The notes under the pieces: generated by a model
The model's database searches: none
What the model was told of the DNA's origin: nothing
What the model saw: the letters and a program-made list of their open reading frames with translations, nothing else
NCBI GenBank assembly: GCA_028023455.1
Contig: JAQFVV010001033.1
Location: 1 to 64,000 of the forward strand
Length of the DNA stretch: 64,000 nt
Direction: 5' to 3'
DNA from: Epiperipatus broadwayi
Taxonomy: Eukaryota; Onychophora; Udeonychophora; Euonychophora; Peripatidae
In this document: positions 49,218 through 62,119 of the stretch, in pieces
Numbering within the stretch: position 1 is the stretch's first letter
How the letters are laid out: each line of letters starts with the position of its first letter
Position numbers and translations under genes: made by a program

Positions 49218-52200
49218 ACTTAAGATGGGGGAATACACCAAAGCTGGCTATGGCAAAAGATATTAGTCTTCAATTTTATATAAGCATATTTTTTTTTAAT
49301 TTTGTAGCATTATTCTAGTGGATTATATATATATATGGGCCCCTCCAATATTTATAATAAAAGCATTTTAAATACAAATTAATATTTTTAATCATTTATT
49401 TGTTGGACAAAAATTTTAATTTATCTAAAATTTAAAAAAAAAAATGAAATAGCCTTGGAATTTTAAAATTTTTGAACAAGATCGTTTAAAGTTTGAGTAT
49501 GGGTTGCCTATGTAGTTTATTGACCACTTGATAGGTATTCATTAGTATTATTGTGGTTAATGAGATATATAATGTAAGGAAGAAGGGTTGTTTATTTATG
49601 AAATTGATATATTTTGTTGGAAAAATGCAAAGTTACCCTATGTTAGTATAATATTTAGTTGAATGATTTGTACAGTCCTTTATTCATTAATTCTTATCCT
49701 TGTGACAACAGTTAATAGCAGCTTCAATTATATTTAGTTAGGACAGTTCAATATTTAGGTTGTAGTGCATGTGTATGCATGTTTGACTGCATTATGTTTC
49801 ATTTCATTTTCATCCTTTAAATAATAGCAAACAATAGTACATTCACAATAAAAATATTTAAATTACAGTAGTTATCTTAAATAATTAACAAATATATATT
49901 TCTTTCCAATGATTAATAGATAGTTGAATCAATAAATTATTTTACTAATTAAATAAATTATTAATCATTTTATCTGATAGTTAATTAATATTCATTTTTC
50001 TTTCAGGTTTGTAAAAGCTATTTATTTCATTATTTGTATTTGTATTTTTTTTGTTTGTCATTTAATTCTGAAAATCAAAATCATTTTTTTTTGTAAAGAT
50101 TTTTTTTTTGAATATGTAATTAGCAGAGTTAGCAAGATGCGTGGGAGTAAAAAAAAAGGCAAATGAACTGTTGCTAAAGAGAGAGCTTGTAACAAAGATC
50201 TCCAGTATGTAAAAAAAAATAGCTTTGTAAAGAATTAGAGCCAAAAAGACAGTGGCTTATATTTTTCAAACAACTAAAGTTAATTGCTGAAGTCAGATTA
50301 TAAGAAATATATCATGGAAGGAGCTAATTTCAATATGCAGCACTAAATTTTAACGAGGTACTCAGTTTTGCATTCTCTTTCAATTTAAACATTTTAAACT
50401 AATCTCTTCATCACTGTTGCTCTTGTAAAAATGTATATTAATATCATGCAGTTTATATTATTTAATTTAATTCCAGTTTTAAATAAGAATGGTTTACATA
50501 ACTATTATCATTTTATCATTAAGCAACGTGTTTTCTTTTTTTTTTTTTTTTTGTTATATGGAAAACGTATGCAGACTGTTATATAGAATACATTTTGTTC
50601 TCACTATTTTTCATGCGCGAAGATTATACATAGACTTAAGGATATGTCTATCTTGATAGAGCATACCATGTTTAAATTCTTCTTACTTAGACAACAGTAT
50701 TCATTTATTGGCTATATCTGGAGCTAATACATATTTATGAATTAAGAAATAACATATAAACTACTTTTGTTTAAATTGAATTTGAAGGACAAAAGAAAAA
50801 TGCTGGTAATTTTTTTTGGGTTCTCTTCAATAAGGACTGAATATCAAACAAAGCATTACTAATCACGAATTACTAAAGACAATTTAAAGTGTAGAATGCT
50901 ATTCAAAATAATAAGGACAATTGAGTATTTAATCCAGAACGGCACGAAAATATGAAAATATTGTATATTTTCAGTATGATAAAGGAGGAGTTAACTGCTT
51001 GCGTGATTTGGTGTCTCAAATGGATATGTTATGAACACTGAAAAGTAGTGGGTATATTTAAGTTACACTTATATATATATATATTAAGTTATACTGCAGA
51101 AGTGTATTTAGTTTAAATGCGGTTTGGAATGTGTCCTATACTGTTTGTATAATCCCGGAGAGAAGCTTTGCAAATGAACTCTTTATTCAAATTACAAAAC
51201 TAATAACGTTTGTGTCTTCATTTTTTTTTATTGCTTAACTCATATATAATGTATATGATGGATAGAGAAGCTTTAATATTATTATGTTTATTTTATAATA
51301 TATGTTCTTTTGACTTTCAAGACCGTCTCTGGAAAACGTACAACTTAAAGGAGTAGTACGTTGGTAAAAAAATTGATTGTGTTCAGATAGGTCTTATTAT
51401 TTTCCTTATGAGGATGAAGGAAATATTTTTAATAATATATTATTAGAGAGGTTTACATTTATTTTTGCATATGTTATTATCTTAAAGTGAGAAGTATTAT
51501 TATTATTATTATTTTTTTAATCAAGGAACGAAGTATAATAAAAATAGTTTGTTAAATATAAAAAGAAAGTTCGTTCATAATAATTAGAAGCATTAAATCT
51601 TAAAAGTAACCTAAAGTTTATTAAATTAAAACAAATTATACCTTAATGCAATATTTAATTATCATATTACCTGCTTAGTGCGTAATTTAGGGTTAATATT
51701 ATATATACTTTTATTCGCGAGAGTGTGTTTGTTTTGCACAATTGTAATATTTGTGTGATAAAGTATAATTTGTGAATATTTTATGCATAAATTCGTACAG
51801 TGTCGTATTTTCTGAGTTGAACAGATTGATGTATTATCTGTAGGTATTTGTCTGCTAGCATGTATTTGTAAGGTTCAATATTTTAGAAGCTATGATAATA
51901 GAAAGAAATCTGACTGCGTTGTAATATTTATAGGGATAAAAGATCTTGCTTATTTGATATATGTTAATAATTTCCATGAGTAGAGCCTAGTTTATTTTAT
52001 ATGCGTATGATTAATGATAATTTATTGAAGTGTTGTTCTTAGGGTCCTGGTGTTGTGGAATTAAAAATCCTCACCAAATAATGTATTTAGAAGTAAAGGA
52101 GTTATTGTTAAAAGATGATTAAATGATGCTTAGGATGTGATGTGACGTTTTTCTTGGATTCTTGGTGTTGAGTAGATGTTCTCCACCAAAGGTATATGTG

Positions 52201-53920
52201 GAATTAGGTGAATTCTGGTAGAAGTGTTCAATAGATGTTTATCTACTCCTCATTTATATTCCCTTTATAACGTGTTGTATGTAAAATCATAAAATATAGC
52301 TTTGTGTTAATTAAAAAGTGGTTAGACAAATTGTTAGATTAATTCTGGGTATAGTACTAGTGTCATATTTATGGAGGATTTACGACATTGTTCGAAATAA
52401 ATTAATTATGTGATATTTTCTTAATGAAGGGAGAGTTTACAGAAAAGATTGTTTTATAATATTGCTGCTTGAACGTACACACACACACGCGTAATATAAA
52501 TAATATCACGAATTGGGGTATAGAATTATGAAATATAAAAATGAGAAATAAATGCTCGGAAATATACTAAATTCAGTTAATAAAGGTATAAAACATTAAG
52601 ATTTAAACAGGAAATAAGTATTTTAAAATACAATGTATCTATTTAAGTAAAAATTAATCATCAAATCATCAGAATAAACATGATTTTGCTATGTATGAAA
52701 GGTACAAGGAATTGGAATTATTATTTAGTCAATTAGAGAAAGTTGTTTTGCTGAAAGCCAAAGATTAATGATTTGATTTATTTTGTCAATCAACCGTAAT
52801 ATCCTCTCGAAAGTATTTATATTTTTTTTTTGTTGTGATAATAATATGATATTTCATTTATTTATTGTCGTATGGATAAAACATTTAAGCAAGTATGTGT
52901 TCCAAGTCGGGATCTTTAAGTTTATTATTAGTTTGTTTAGATAGTAGGAATCCCAAACTGATGCTAAAGATTTATTTAATAATTTAAAGGTCTATAAAAC
53001 GAAGACCTATTTTTGTAAATATTATGTTCATCCCAATTTATTTTGTTTATTTGTAATAAATGATGTATTTGGTTATTTAAATTTAAAACAACTGTGTCGT
53101 GAGTTATTTTTTTGTATACATTCGTATTTCCATTTCCACATCTCCACATTGTATAAATCTATTATAAACAGATATAGCATTTTAAAGTTATCATATTAAA
53201 TTTGCTAGTGTCTGACAATATTGTATTTCTTAATCCAAACATTACAAAGAGTATTTGCCACTTGATAAACGTATTAGAAAGGTTGCCAAGTCAGTATATT
53301 CGTTAGATGATGATATGAGATTAAAATACCCTATCTCTGTCATTATCTTATTATTGAAGCACAGTAAAATATTTAGTCAATTTGTTTCATTATATTTTAG
53401 CATACTTTATAATTATAACTTATGGACAATGTAGTTTATTTAATTCAACTGTGTTTATTAAATTTCCATGAGATCTTATTATTTATTTCTTGATTGGCAT
53501 TAGAGTAAATGTTTAAATTATGATATGCCAAGTAATAAAATTGTTTACGAATATAATTATAGCAAGCTGATATATGTTATACTTGGATGAAGGAAGAAAT
53601 TAAGTTTGAAGTATATTTTTAATAGACTATACTAAGTAAACATTATGATTCTTTATCATACAATTAATTAACAAAGGAATTTTCAATATATTGAATGTTT
53701 TATAATATTTCTTCCTTTATTCATCTATTATTATATATCTTATGAACTGCCTATAGCCTCCCACTGAGCTGAGCTGAACATAAACTTAAATATAGAGTCT
53801 CAGTAATAATTTTATATTACATATTTTACTATATTGTTCTATTCATTAATAGAACTGGCGCCTGGGCATTTCGTTCATGTAATGTATATGAGCGGTGTTG
53901 GGAGTGTAGGTTATAATATT
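49215..53920. other. Putative intron, no assignable feature
   Basis: AT-rich, few repeats, no supported gene. Short features: (TA)n at 51071-51083, (CA)n at 52475-52490. At 53830-53870 ATAGAAC-TGGCGCCTGGG and the following GTGTTGG..GTGTAGGTTATAATAT resemble 6600-6665 (see findings). Confidence 0.45.
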
Positions 53921-54206
53921 AAAAAGGAATCACCTTCTAGTTATATATGTATATAATTATGTATTTATAATTAGTTTGAAATATAGAATAAGTATATTTT
54001 TGGTCATTCTTAATAATAATTAATGTTTATTTGGACTGAAATTACTTCCAAATATTATCATTAGTTAAATGACAAAAAATGTTATTTTCTGCAATTACTA
54101 CAAGCTTACACTAACATTATCATAATAAACAATCGTAATTATATTGCTGCAAATAAGGTTTATGTATATTTGCCTATACTTTCATTTGGTTTATTGTTTT
54201 TTGTAG

Positions 54207-54223
54207 AAACTTATATATATATA
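54207..54223 (+). pseudogene. Broken type A microexon (copy 3)
   Basis: Acceptor TTTTTTGTAG and the first exon bases AAACTT are kept, then a TA run and the foldback element replace the rest. A chance GTAATT follows after 17 nt, which would shift the frame. The intron between A and B has also collapsed. Probably skipped or dead. Confidence 0.6.
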
Positions 54224-54480
54224 GTAATTATAATTGAAATAATAAATTTAACGGTTTACAGACTATTACAAACAATCCTTAAATCCGCAGAAGTACTTTC
54301 AGTTAATTTCTTAAACCAGCCTCAACTGCTGTTAATTTAATTTAATGGCAGTTGAGGCAGGTTTAAGAAATTAACCAAAGGTACTTCTGCTGATTTAAGG
54401 ATTGTTTGTAATAGTTTGTAAACCTTTAAATTTATTATTTCAATTATAATTACAATTTTGTTTTTAATTAACGGACATTT
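54224..54480. mobile_element. Foldback of the 10.7-11.8-kb PLE terminal repeats
   Basis: TAATTATAATTGAAATAATA ... AAACCAGCCTCAACTGC is mirrored by GGCAGTTGAGGCAGGTTT ... TTATTTCAATTATAATTACA, ending TTAACGGACATTTTA. This is the same pair of arms that brackets the PLE relic at 10683-11760, here with only a few bases between them. Confidence 0.85.
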
Positions 54481-54489
54481 TATTTACTT

Positions 54490-54490
54490 T

Positions 54491-54534
<44 letters not shown>
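54490..54534. repeat. (CA)n(TA)n microsatellite
   Basis: About thirteen CA then eight TA units, at the position of the long TA tract in unit 1. Confidence 0.95.
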
Positions 54535-54535
<1 letters not shown>

Positions 54536-54626
54536 ATTAGAAATGTTTCCTGATTATTTAAAATAAAATGAATTTTACTTGTGAATTCGTAAATGACTAT
54601 TATTGTGTCTTAACTTTTAATTTCAG

Positions 54627-54647
54627 GAACTATTACAATCACTCCAG
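54627..54647 (+). CDS. 21-nt microexon, type B copy 2
   Basis: Acceptor TTTCAG, donor GTAATT. Interior T-I-T-I-T-P in phase 1-1. Identical to the copy at 34988 except for a clean nine-base deletion (the V-S-A codons), which keeps the frame. Confidence 0.55.
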
Positions 54648-54735
54648 GTAATTTTCTATTATGTTATTTTACTAAGATAACCCAATGTTTGATAATTGTC
54701 TTATTTTGTCATACATTTTATTTCATTTCTATTAG

Positions 54736-54765
54736 AAATTCATACAACTTCGCCTTCAACAACAA
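54736..54765 (+). CDS. 30-nt microexon, type C copy 2
   Basis: Acceptor TTCTATTAG; the last exon base is A, so the donor reads CAA|GTTAAT in place of CAG|GTTAAT and is weaker. Interior I-H-T-T-S-P-S-T-T, same peptide as at 35688. Only 88 bp separates it from the B exon, a very short intron that may not splice efficiently. Confidence 0.5.
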
Positions 54766-55570
54766 GTTAATAAATTTAATGTTTTATTTAAATTTTTTAA
54801 GTTACAAAAATAAAATTACTTATTACAAAATTATTTCTATACATAAAGTATTAAAGTTAATATGTATATATTGTAGCTATGCATACTAACATTAAGTATT
54901 AATTATAAATGTCAAATATGAAAGCCAACAATTAAAAGTATTTGATTTCTAAAACTGTTCAAAACTGATTCAGTTATAACAATTATAATAATGAACACCA
55001 TTTTCTTCCATATTATAAAACATATTGTTCAAAGGTTGTGTCAGTTTCTTCAAAAGCATTATTCTGAAAACAACATTGAATAAAAAACTAATCAAAAACC
55101 AGAGTTTGTTAACAATTTAGTTTTGGTAAAAGCAGAAAAGGAGAAAACTACTTACATACAGGTTGCAAATTTGCTGGTAGAAGTTTCATTTATGTTTCAA
55201 TTATAAAATACATCATTTCCAAATGTTTCTAAAACTAAAAAAAATAATAAAAATATTATATTCCTTATCCTTTTTTATTTCCTATGAAGATTAGCCATTC
55301 TAACACTTTTCTCTTTGCGCTTTTTAACTAGCAAATGTTAACAATGATCATGAAGTGAAGGCATTTGTTCTACTGTTTATTAATAAATACTTTAGAAAGA
55401 AGTGGGTTAAAGTAATTGCGGTGAATAATTCGAAAATCAATAACTCTACGTTTTGGAAAAGGTATAACAATAGAGAATAGGATGGATTTGCCGATTATTT
55501 CATCATAAAAGCTATTGTCTGACATATGTAAACTGGAAATTGAAACGTAAGCAAAGTCTGTAAAGTAAAT

Positions 55571-56220
55571 TTTTAACACATAATCTGCTAAAAACGCTTT
55601 TGCAATTCATTTAATGATCATATGGTGTAGAAAAACTAATTTATTTTACCTGCAGGACCTATCATGAAGAACAAAGTTAATTATTCTATCGAAGTTTTAT
55701 CGTATATCTGTTCATAAGTGTGCATTGCCAAAAAGAGTTTTACAAAAATGCCCAGCAAACAAGGACTGATCGTTGAAATAAATTCACATCCCATTTTCTT
55801 ATGTGGACAAATTCATATTTTTTTTCTCAAACGGAAATGGATAAAATAGTTTCATTATAAATCGCATAGGAATAAGTACTGGATTGAGAACTCATTTCAA
55901 CTAGATAAAAAATGTAAAACTCATTTTAAAACTCCTTGTACATATTATAAATACACTTTAACTCTCTGGCAATAAATGGCAAATATATTTTTACAACTCA
56001 TTAAACAAATGCAAAAGAGGATAATTAAAAAAAAATTATTATCGTTGGAACAACGTGTTAGGCTTTTTGTATAACTATGTCTTACTTGAAATATATAATA
56101 GACAAAAACAAATGAGGAAGAAATTATACACAAAGAATAAGAGTAATAATGATTATATATATTGGCAGTATAATTATAAATATACACAAATATTGTTGTT
56201 GTTTTTTTTTGGTAATAGTC
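55571..56220. other. Non-coding, no assignable feature
   Basis: AT-rich; opposing short frames at 55945-56298 are not supported. Confidence 0.4.
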
Positions 56221-56224
56221 CATT

Positions 56225-57480
56225 AGATGGGCATATGGTTTGATGGCATTGCAAAAAAATATTACAGCCTGTTTTGTGCTTTGCAACAATTTATGCAAAT
56301 TTCACAATTGACTTTTGGCTACCGTATCAGACGGTGGCTGGATTTCAAGTTGTCACAACTTTTGAAATCGCCATAGCTTTCTACTTAAATCATCCAGTCT
56401 GACTCACTAAAAATTGTCTCAATGTCCCCAACTTTTCCTACACAATTTAGACTGTGTAAAACTTGGCAATGGATAGAACTGAACTCAATTCAGCAGGGTT
56501 TATGTGAAAATATACGAGGCAAATTAAATGGCACATCCTGCAGCAAGCAAAATTTCAAATTGTCCCATTTGCTGACAACAGAAATGGGGTAATCATAGCT
56601 GTATTGATGTGGCAGGACTTATGGTTAATACATCAGTTTCTGTTGATTTAACCATTGTAAGATGCTTGATGGTATAGGGCTGATAAATATTACATGCTGT
56701 TTTATGTATCGTTTCACAGGTTATATGAATTTGCACAATTCATGGTATCATTTCTTAGGGTGGCCAGAGGTTTTGAAATTTCTCCATAGCAGTCTAATTT
56801 CATATTTTATTAAAAAGATAAATAATTAATAATTTTATTTCTTCTTCTTAAATGATGCAGTCTCACTGACTCACTACGGATTATCCATGTGGAGCGAGTC
56901 CATGAAAGTCTATATTTGCAAAACAACCTCACAATTCTGAGTTTGTGCATGCTCCTGCAAACAAAGCTATTTGATTCACACAGGTTTCCAAAAAAAGGTT
57001 TTATATTATTTTTGTGGGGAAGGGGGCTAGAGAACAATTTTGTCATCTCTGAGACAAAAGGTAGAAACAAAAGTTCTTTTACGTTTGTTGTTTTTATTTA
57101 AAAAAGGTATAAACCGATTTTATTAACGAAAAAGAAAGCTAATACAAAATAAATTGGAATAAAAATTTGTTTTAGAAATCAATGTTTTATTCTATCAGCG
57201 ATAAAGATTTGTTTGTGTAATGTTTTTTTTATCTTAATTTGTTATTATATAGGGAAAAAAAACATTTCAAAACAAAAGTTTCTGCTTCTATGACATGAAT
57301 CAATGCAAAAAAAGGAAAGAAAAGGGGATAAAGTCAAAAGTTTTGGTCTTATTTTATTTTTGGGTTGGGGTGGGGTGTTTCAGACAGAGTTTGTTGTCAC
57401 TGAGACAAAAGTTAGGAAAAAGTTAGTTTCTGTTTGTTGTTTTTATGTAAAAAAAAGTAGAACAAGATTTTATTAAAAGA
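56225..57480. repeat. Two imperfect direct duplications
   Basis: GGTTTGATGGCATTGCAAA...TATTACAGCCTGTTTTGTG (56238-56420) recurs loosely at 56670-56880 (AAATATTACATGCTGTTTTATG ... CAGTCTCACTGACTCACT-like end). GAGACAAAAGGTAGAAACAAAAGTT with GTTTGTTGTTTTTAT (57050-57100) recurs at 57400-57450. No coding sense conserved. Confidence 0.55.
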
Positions 57481-59060
57481 AAGGGAATACAAATAAAAAC
57501 TAAAACTTACATTTTCATTTTCAAAATCAAAAAGAAATTGGAGGGTGAAAGTTATTGTCAGGCATGTTTTTTTTTCTTATATGAGCAACAACCAATCAGT
57601 GCCTGGATAAGACAGCCTATTTCCTTTGTTAAAACTGAAATTTGAATATTATTCATTTTTTACTTGTATAATAAATAATTCAAGAAAAGGCAGGATCATA
57701 TGGTACTTTTTTAAAACTTAAGTAATTTCTCTACAGTAATGTAAAAATTGCCTGAATTCAAGCAATGGTAAACCATGCATGGCTCAGGATTTGAATTGTT
57801 CTCTGTCTTGTTATCATTAGTGTTGAACAAAGGTTCTGCTATCAGTTTTATTAATTAAAACTAGTGCCATGTATAATAAAATTTGATCCATTATGTTTTG
57901 TAGATGATTTTACGTCACTCTAATTCTGTCATTTTAATGCTATGATAGACATTATAGACTCATTAGCTAGGTTTTTAAAAGTTCTATAAGATGCTGCACT
58001 CTCTTGAATTATTTTACAAGTAAAAAAATAAATAAAACTGCCAGTAAACATTAACAATGAAGAAAGCTTGATAGTGATTGGCTCATAGCCTTCAAAGACA
58101 TTCTGACTGGCTGTCAAGGACAAAGAAACCGCCTTATCAAATTAAACACTAAGATTTTTATTTCGTATATGATAAACAAATGTTTTAGACCATTATAAAA
58201 GTATTTTTTGAGAAATTGTGAATTATTTTGGTAAAATAATGCTAAAAATAAAATTATTTAAAAAATATTTAAGATTTTAGTAAAAATATTTAAGATTTTA
58301 GCAAAAAAAAATATTTACTTTTCTGTAACGTAAAACTGGAAAAAAAAAATTTACGTCAGCAACTCTTTTTAATTCGTTACTAAGTTTAGCTTTTAATTTG
58401 CCACTATCGAATATTTCTACAATAAACAAATAGAAATTTATTTTTGAAAGAACTTTCATTCACTTTCATAACCTGACAAATTATTAATATACTTTTTACA
58501 AATGAATCTAAAGTGAATATGATATTAAAAGGTGAATATATTTTGACAATTGACTTTGTCTTCAGTTGGTCAAATAAAAGTTTTTATTTTTAACTCATTC
58601 GACCAATAATTTAATTAGCAGTTAAAAGGTTAATAAATATAACATATCAATGTTTTTGTAATACCTTATTTAAGAACTTAAACTCAGTGTACAGAAATCT
58701 AGACATTGTTACTTTTATTAAAAACATCTGAGAAATTGTAGTCGGTTACACTTTCAAATGTCTTTACACCCAAAAACTTAATTTCGAGTAAAAGTTTTAT
58801 GTAACTGTAAAACTTTAACTTCTGTTGATGTTTAGAAAAAATTATGCATTGCACATTTACAAACTTAATGAAATATAGGCTTATAAGAATTTTTATTTTA
58901 TTAAGACAATATATCACAATTACATTATGATGCAATTTTTTTAAAATTAAATGTCAATTAATAATAAACTACACTGTATGTATCCATATATATATATATA
59001 TAATAATGGTTAGATTTAAAAAAGTGTATTAATGTATTTGGGAACTTCTCTATAACATTT

Positions 59061-59065
<5 letters not shown>
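57481..59065. other. Non-coding, no assignable feature
   Basis: AT-rich with (TA)n at 58987-59002; no gene seen. Confidence 0.4.
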
Positions 59066-59109
<44 letters not shown>

Positions 59110-59113
59110 GAAG

Positions 59114-59142
<29 letters not shown>
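59063..59142. repeat. (TA)n, interrupted
   Basis: Two TA runs around GTATATATAGAAG at the upstream edge of the satellite. Confidence 0.95.
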
Positions 59143-59144
<2 letters not shown>

Positions 59145-59235
59145 TAGATGGAGCTTTACCAACAGCTCCTAGTAAGCTTTTGTTTACATAAACGCTGAGA
59201 GAGATAGAATTTAATATCTCTTTCATTGTCTTCAA

Positions 59236-59280
59236 CCTTTAGACCATGGTTTCAAGCTAGTTGGCTCACCTCAGTAAAAG
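59236..59280 (-). ncRNA. Hammerhead-like fold in inverted monomer (59 kb)
   Basis: Minus strand: stem I CUUUUA/UAAAGG, core CUGAGGU (last position A to U), stem II GAGC/GCUU, GAAA, palindromic stem III ACCAUGGU, cleavage base C. Stem I again paired with a different sequence, stem III again palindromic. The altered core suggests loss of activity. Confidence 0.55.
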
Positions 59281-60023
59281 GTAGGAAAACCAGAAACTAG
59301 ATCTAAATACTAACTCTACAATCTGCATGTATGAAACACATTTCTGTCAGTTGGAAAGCATGAATTTTTCAGATACATAAATATCTTCAAATCCAGATAA
59401 AGAAACTAGACAGCTATATGGATCTGAAATCAGTTCAGTTTCAATATATAATAAAAGCCTTTTCAATATATATGTCATTGCAAAAAAGCTGCATTTGAAG
59501 ATATTTATGTATCCGAAAAATTCAAGCTTTTATACTGATAGAAACATATTTCATAAATGCTGATTATAGAGTTAGTATTTAGATCTAGTTTCTGGTTTTC
59601 CTATCCTTTACTGAGGTGAGCCAACTAGCTCAAAAGCATTGTTTAAAGTTTGCAGACAATGAAAGAGATATTGAATACTACCTCTGCCATCATTTATGTA
59701 AAGCAAAGCTTGTTAGGAGGTATTTGTAGAGCTCTATTTAGTGATCATAAAATGCAAGCTAAGAGCAAGTTTCGAAATTTATAACTTGTTTTGTTTATCA
59801 TAAATGTACCCTTGAAGATTTTTGCAATGATATACATTGCAGAGGCTTTTACTATATGGTGAAACTGAACTGATTTCAGACCCATATAGCTGTCTAGTTT
59901 GTGTATCTGGATTTGAATATATTTATGTATCTGACAAATTTATACATTCAAACTCATAGAAACATGATTCATAAATGCTGATTGTAGAGTTAGTATTTAT
60001 ATATAGTTTCTGGTCTTCCTACC

Positions 60024-60066
60024 CTTTACTGAGGTGAGCCAACTAGCTCAAAATGATAGTCTAAAG
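60024..60066 (+). ncRNA. Hammerhead-like fold, degenerate (60 kb)
   Basis: CUUUA ... CUGAGGU, stem II GAGC/GCUC (four pairs, G-C next to the core), AAAA in place of GAAA, stem III decayed, GUC then UAAAG pairing with CUUUA. Sister copies at about 59606-59648 and 60434-60475 are similarly decayed. Confidence 0.45.
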
Positions 60067-60640
60067 ATTGGAGACAATGAAAGAAATATTAAATTCTATC
60101 TCTCAGCATTTATATAAACAAAAGCTTGTTAGAAACTATTGGTAAAGCTCCATCAAGTGATCATAAAATGCAAATTAAGAGCAAGTTATGAAATTTATAA
60201 CTTCTTTTGTTTACCAAAAATCTACTCTTGAAATTTTTGCAATGATATATATATTGCAGAGATTTTTACTATATGGTGAAACGGAACTGATTTCAGACCA
60301 ATATAGCTGTCTACTTTGTTTAGCTGGATTTGAAGATATTTACATATCTGAAAAATTCATGCTTTCAAACTGATAGAAATGTGTTTCTTAAATGCTGTTT
60401 GTAGTGCTAGTATTTATATCTAGTTTCTGGTATTCCTACCCTTCACTGAGGTGAGGCAACTTGCTCAAAACTATGGGTCTAAGTGTTGGAGACAATGAAA
60501 GTGATATTGAATTCTATCTCTCTTATCGTTTATGTAAACAAAAGCTTGTTAAGAGCTATTTGTAAAGCTCCATCTAATGATCATAAAATGCAAGTTAAGA
60601 GCAAGTTACAAAATTTATAACTTTTATTTATCATATATGA

Positions 60641-61210
60641 ACCTGGTGCTGCTTGCATGTTTTGTAAAAGGGAAAATGATAGAAAGTGAAAGGTTAAAAT
60701 AGTTCAGATTATGGCACAAACTGAAGATGTGATGAATCAAAAAATCAACAATGATTTTATAATCAAATCCTTTTATGAAAATTGCAATTCATAAAATATT
60801 GAGGATATTACTTTTTATCATAATTTTACAACTAAAATTTCAACATATTCTTTATTTATTAAATTAGTTTTGTATATTGTCTTATCATATTTCAAAACTA
60901 TATAAATACATATTTAAAAGGAATTACCCTCAAGTTAGCTATGTATATAATTATATATTTATAATTTGCTTGACATATAGAATAGGTATATTTTTTGTCA
61001 TTCTCATCAATAATTATTCTTTATTTAGACTGAAATTACTTTCAAATGTTATCATTTGGGAAATGACAAAAATTGTTTCTCAATTGTAATTTTCAAAAAT
61101 AATTACAAGGTTACACTAATTTATCATAATAAACAATCGTAATTATATTGATCTAAATAAGGTTTATGTATATTTGTTTATACTTTCATTTTGTTTATTG
61201 TTTTTTGTAG
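60641..61210. other. Putative intron before exon A copy 4
   Basis: From about 60900 it aligns with the introns before exons at 30369 and 54207 (TATATAATTATATATTTATAA, GACTGAAATTACTT, TTTGTTTATACTTTC). Confidence 0.6.
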
Positions 61211-61240
61211 AAACTGCTACAACCACCTCTGCAACAATAG
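61211..61240 (+). CDS. 30-nt microexon, type A copy 4
   Basis: Acceptor TTTTTTGTAG, donor GTTAAT. Phase 1-1 interior T-A-T-T-T-S-A-T-I with final G. Read in the other two frames it contains stop codons in places, so the Thr-rich phase is the only one consistent with its paralogues. Confidence 0.6.
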   Translation, partial: KLLQPPLQQ

Positions 61241-62034
61241 GTTAATATACATTTTATTTCAACTTTAAACTGCCAAAATAGTATTACTTACTTGAAATTA
61301 AATACTTACTTACTTTGTAGAATACAATTAATCGTAAATGTTTATCTCCTTATATCATACTCAAATTTGAATTTTCTGAGTAAATTTACATGCAATTGTA
61401 TTTATACTTTATTCTTTGGAATGTATATTTATTAGTATATTGTTATTATGGAATAACGTTTTATTCTGTTTTTACAAACATTACTTTAATTCAATGATAT
61501 ATTATTAGATATCAACAATGGTTGTGTATCCTATTTTATTTGTTATAAACATCAATATTATTCACCCCATGATAATCTAATCACAGTCTTTCCGTTGTTT
61601 ATTAAGATTAGTTTTGGACATTATTCTGAAGTTACCAGTAGAATATATTTTATCATTCATTGAAAAGTATTTGTTTCCGCTTTGTTTCTCCAGCACCAGA
61701 ACTATTTATAATTTTTAACTGCTTTTGTGACATTAGTATGTTTATTAACATATCTCCATGAAATTTAAAATGATATTGTTCAAGCCATTTTCATCTCAAA
61801 AAAATGCAAATGCAGGTGTTAATATTTATGTTCAGTAAATTCGGAAATATATAAATAGAATTTGAATTTTGGTAAATTCATTTAAAATATAATTAGCTGA
61901 GTGAAACAATCCAGTAATGAAATTAAAAACTGAATTATATATTTTTTTAAAATCGGGAATTTAACATTACCTAAATATTCTGACTTAAGTAGCATCTTAT
62001 GATAGAAAAAATAAATGTTGTCCCATGGAAGAAA

Positions 62035-62037
<3 letters not shown>
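61241..62037. other. Putative intron matching the A-to-B intron of unit 1
   Basis: The stretch 61840-62037 (ATATATAAATAGAATTTGAATT ..., GAATTATATATTTTTTTAAAA, TTCTGACTTAAGTAG) aligns with 34545-34760 just before exon B of unit 1. The match stops at the TA tract; no B exon follows in the window. Confidence 0.6.

Positions 62038-62117
<80 letters not shown>
62038..62117. repeat. (TA)n, palindromic
   Basis: TA runs around ATACTATATA, at the same place as the long TA tract of unit 1. Confidence 0.97.

Positions 62118-62119
<2 letters not shown>

Larger units (their letters stand above)
53940..55570 (+). repeat. Duplicated exon-intron unit 2 (broken A, B, C), compact
   Basis: Same order of blocks as 30.1-38.05 kb but only 1.6 kb: intron before A, first bases of A, a foldback, (CA)n(TA)n, intron before B, B, C, and the TGTTTATTAATAAATACTTTA block at 55374. 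It lacks the Merlin element and the B-C foldback of unit 1. Confidence 0.8.
59143..60640. repeat. ~417-bp satellite, inverted first copy then ~2.7 direct copies
   Basis: The first copy (59143 to about 59475) is inverted; from about 59490 the monomers read forward with starts near 59514, 59934 and 60348. The left edge stops at the complement of CCATCTAGTGA next to (TA)n, the same monomer position as at 27.4 and 41 kb. A diverged branch of the same satellite family (AATGATATA.ATTGCAGAG, GATCTAGTTTCTGG). Confidence 0.92.

Noticed and set aside
50695-50700. Six-base exon ACAACA between TTACTTAG and GTATTC
   Set aside because: Too short to support without transcripts, and not in a duplicated unit.
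56889-57101. Overlapping frames on both strands at 56.8-57.1 kb
   Set aside because: No family resemblance, no splice context, and the region is an imperfect duplication in which the frame is not kept.
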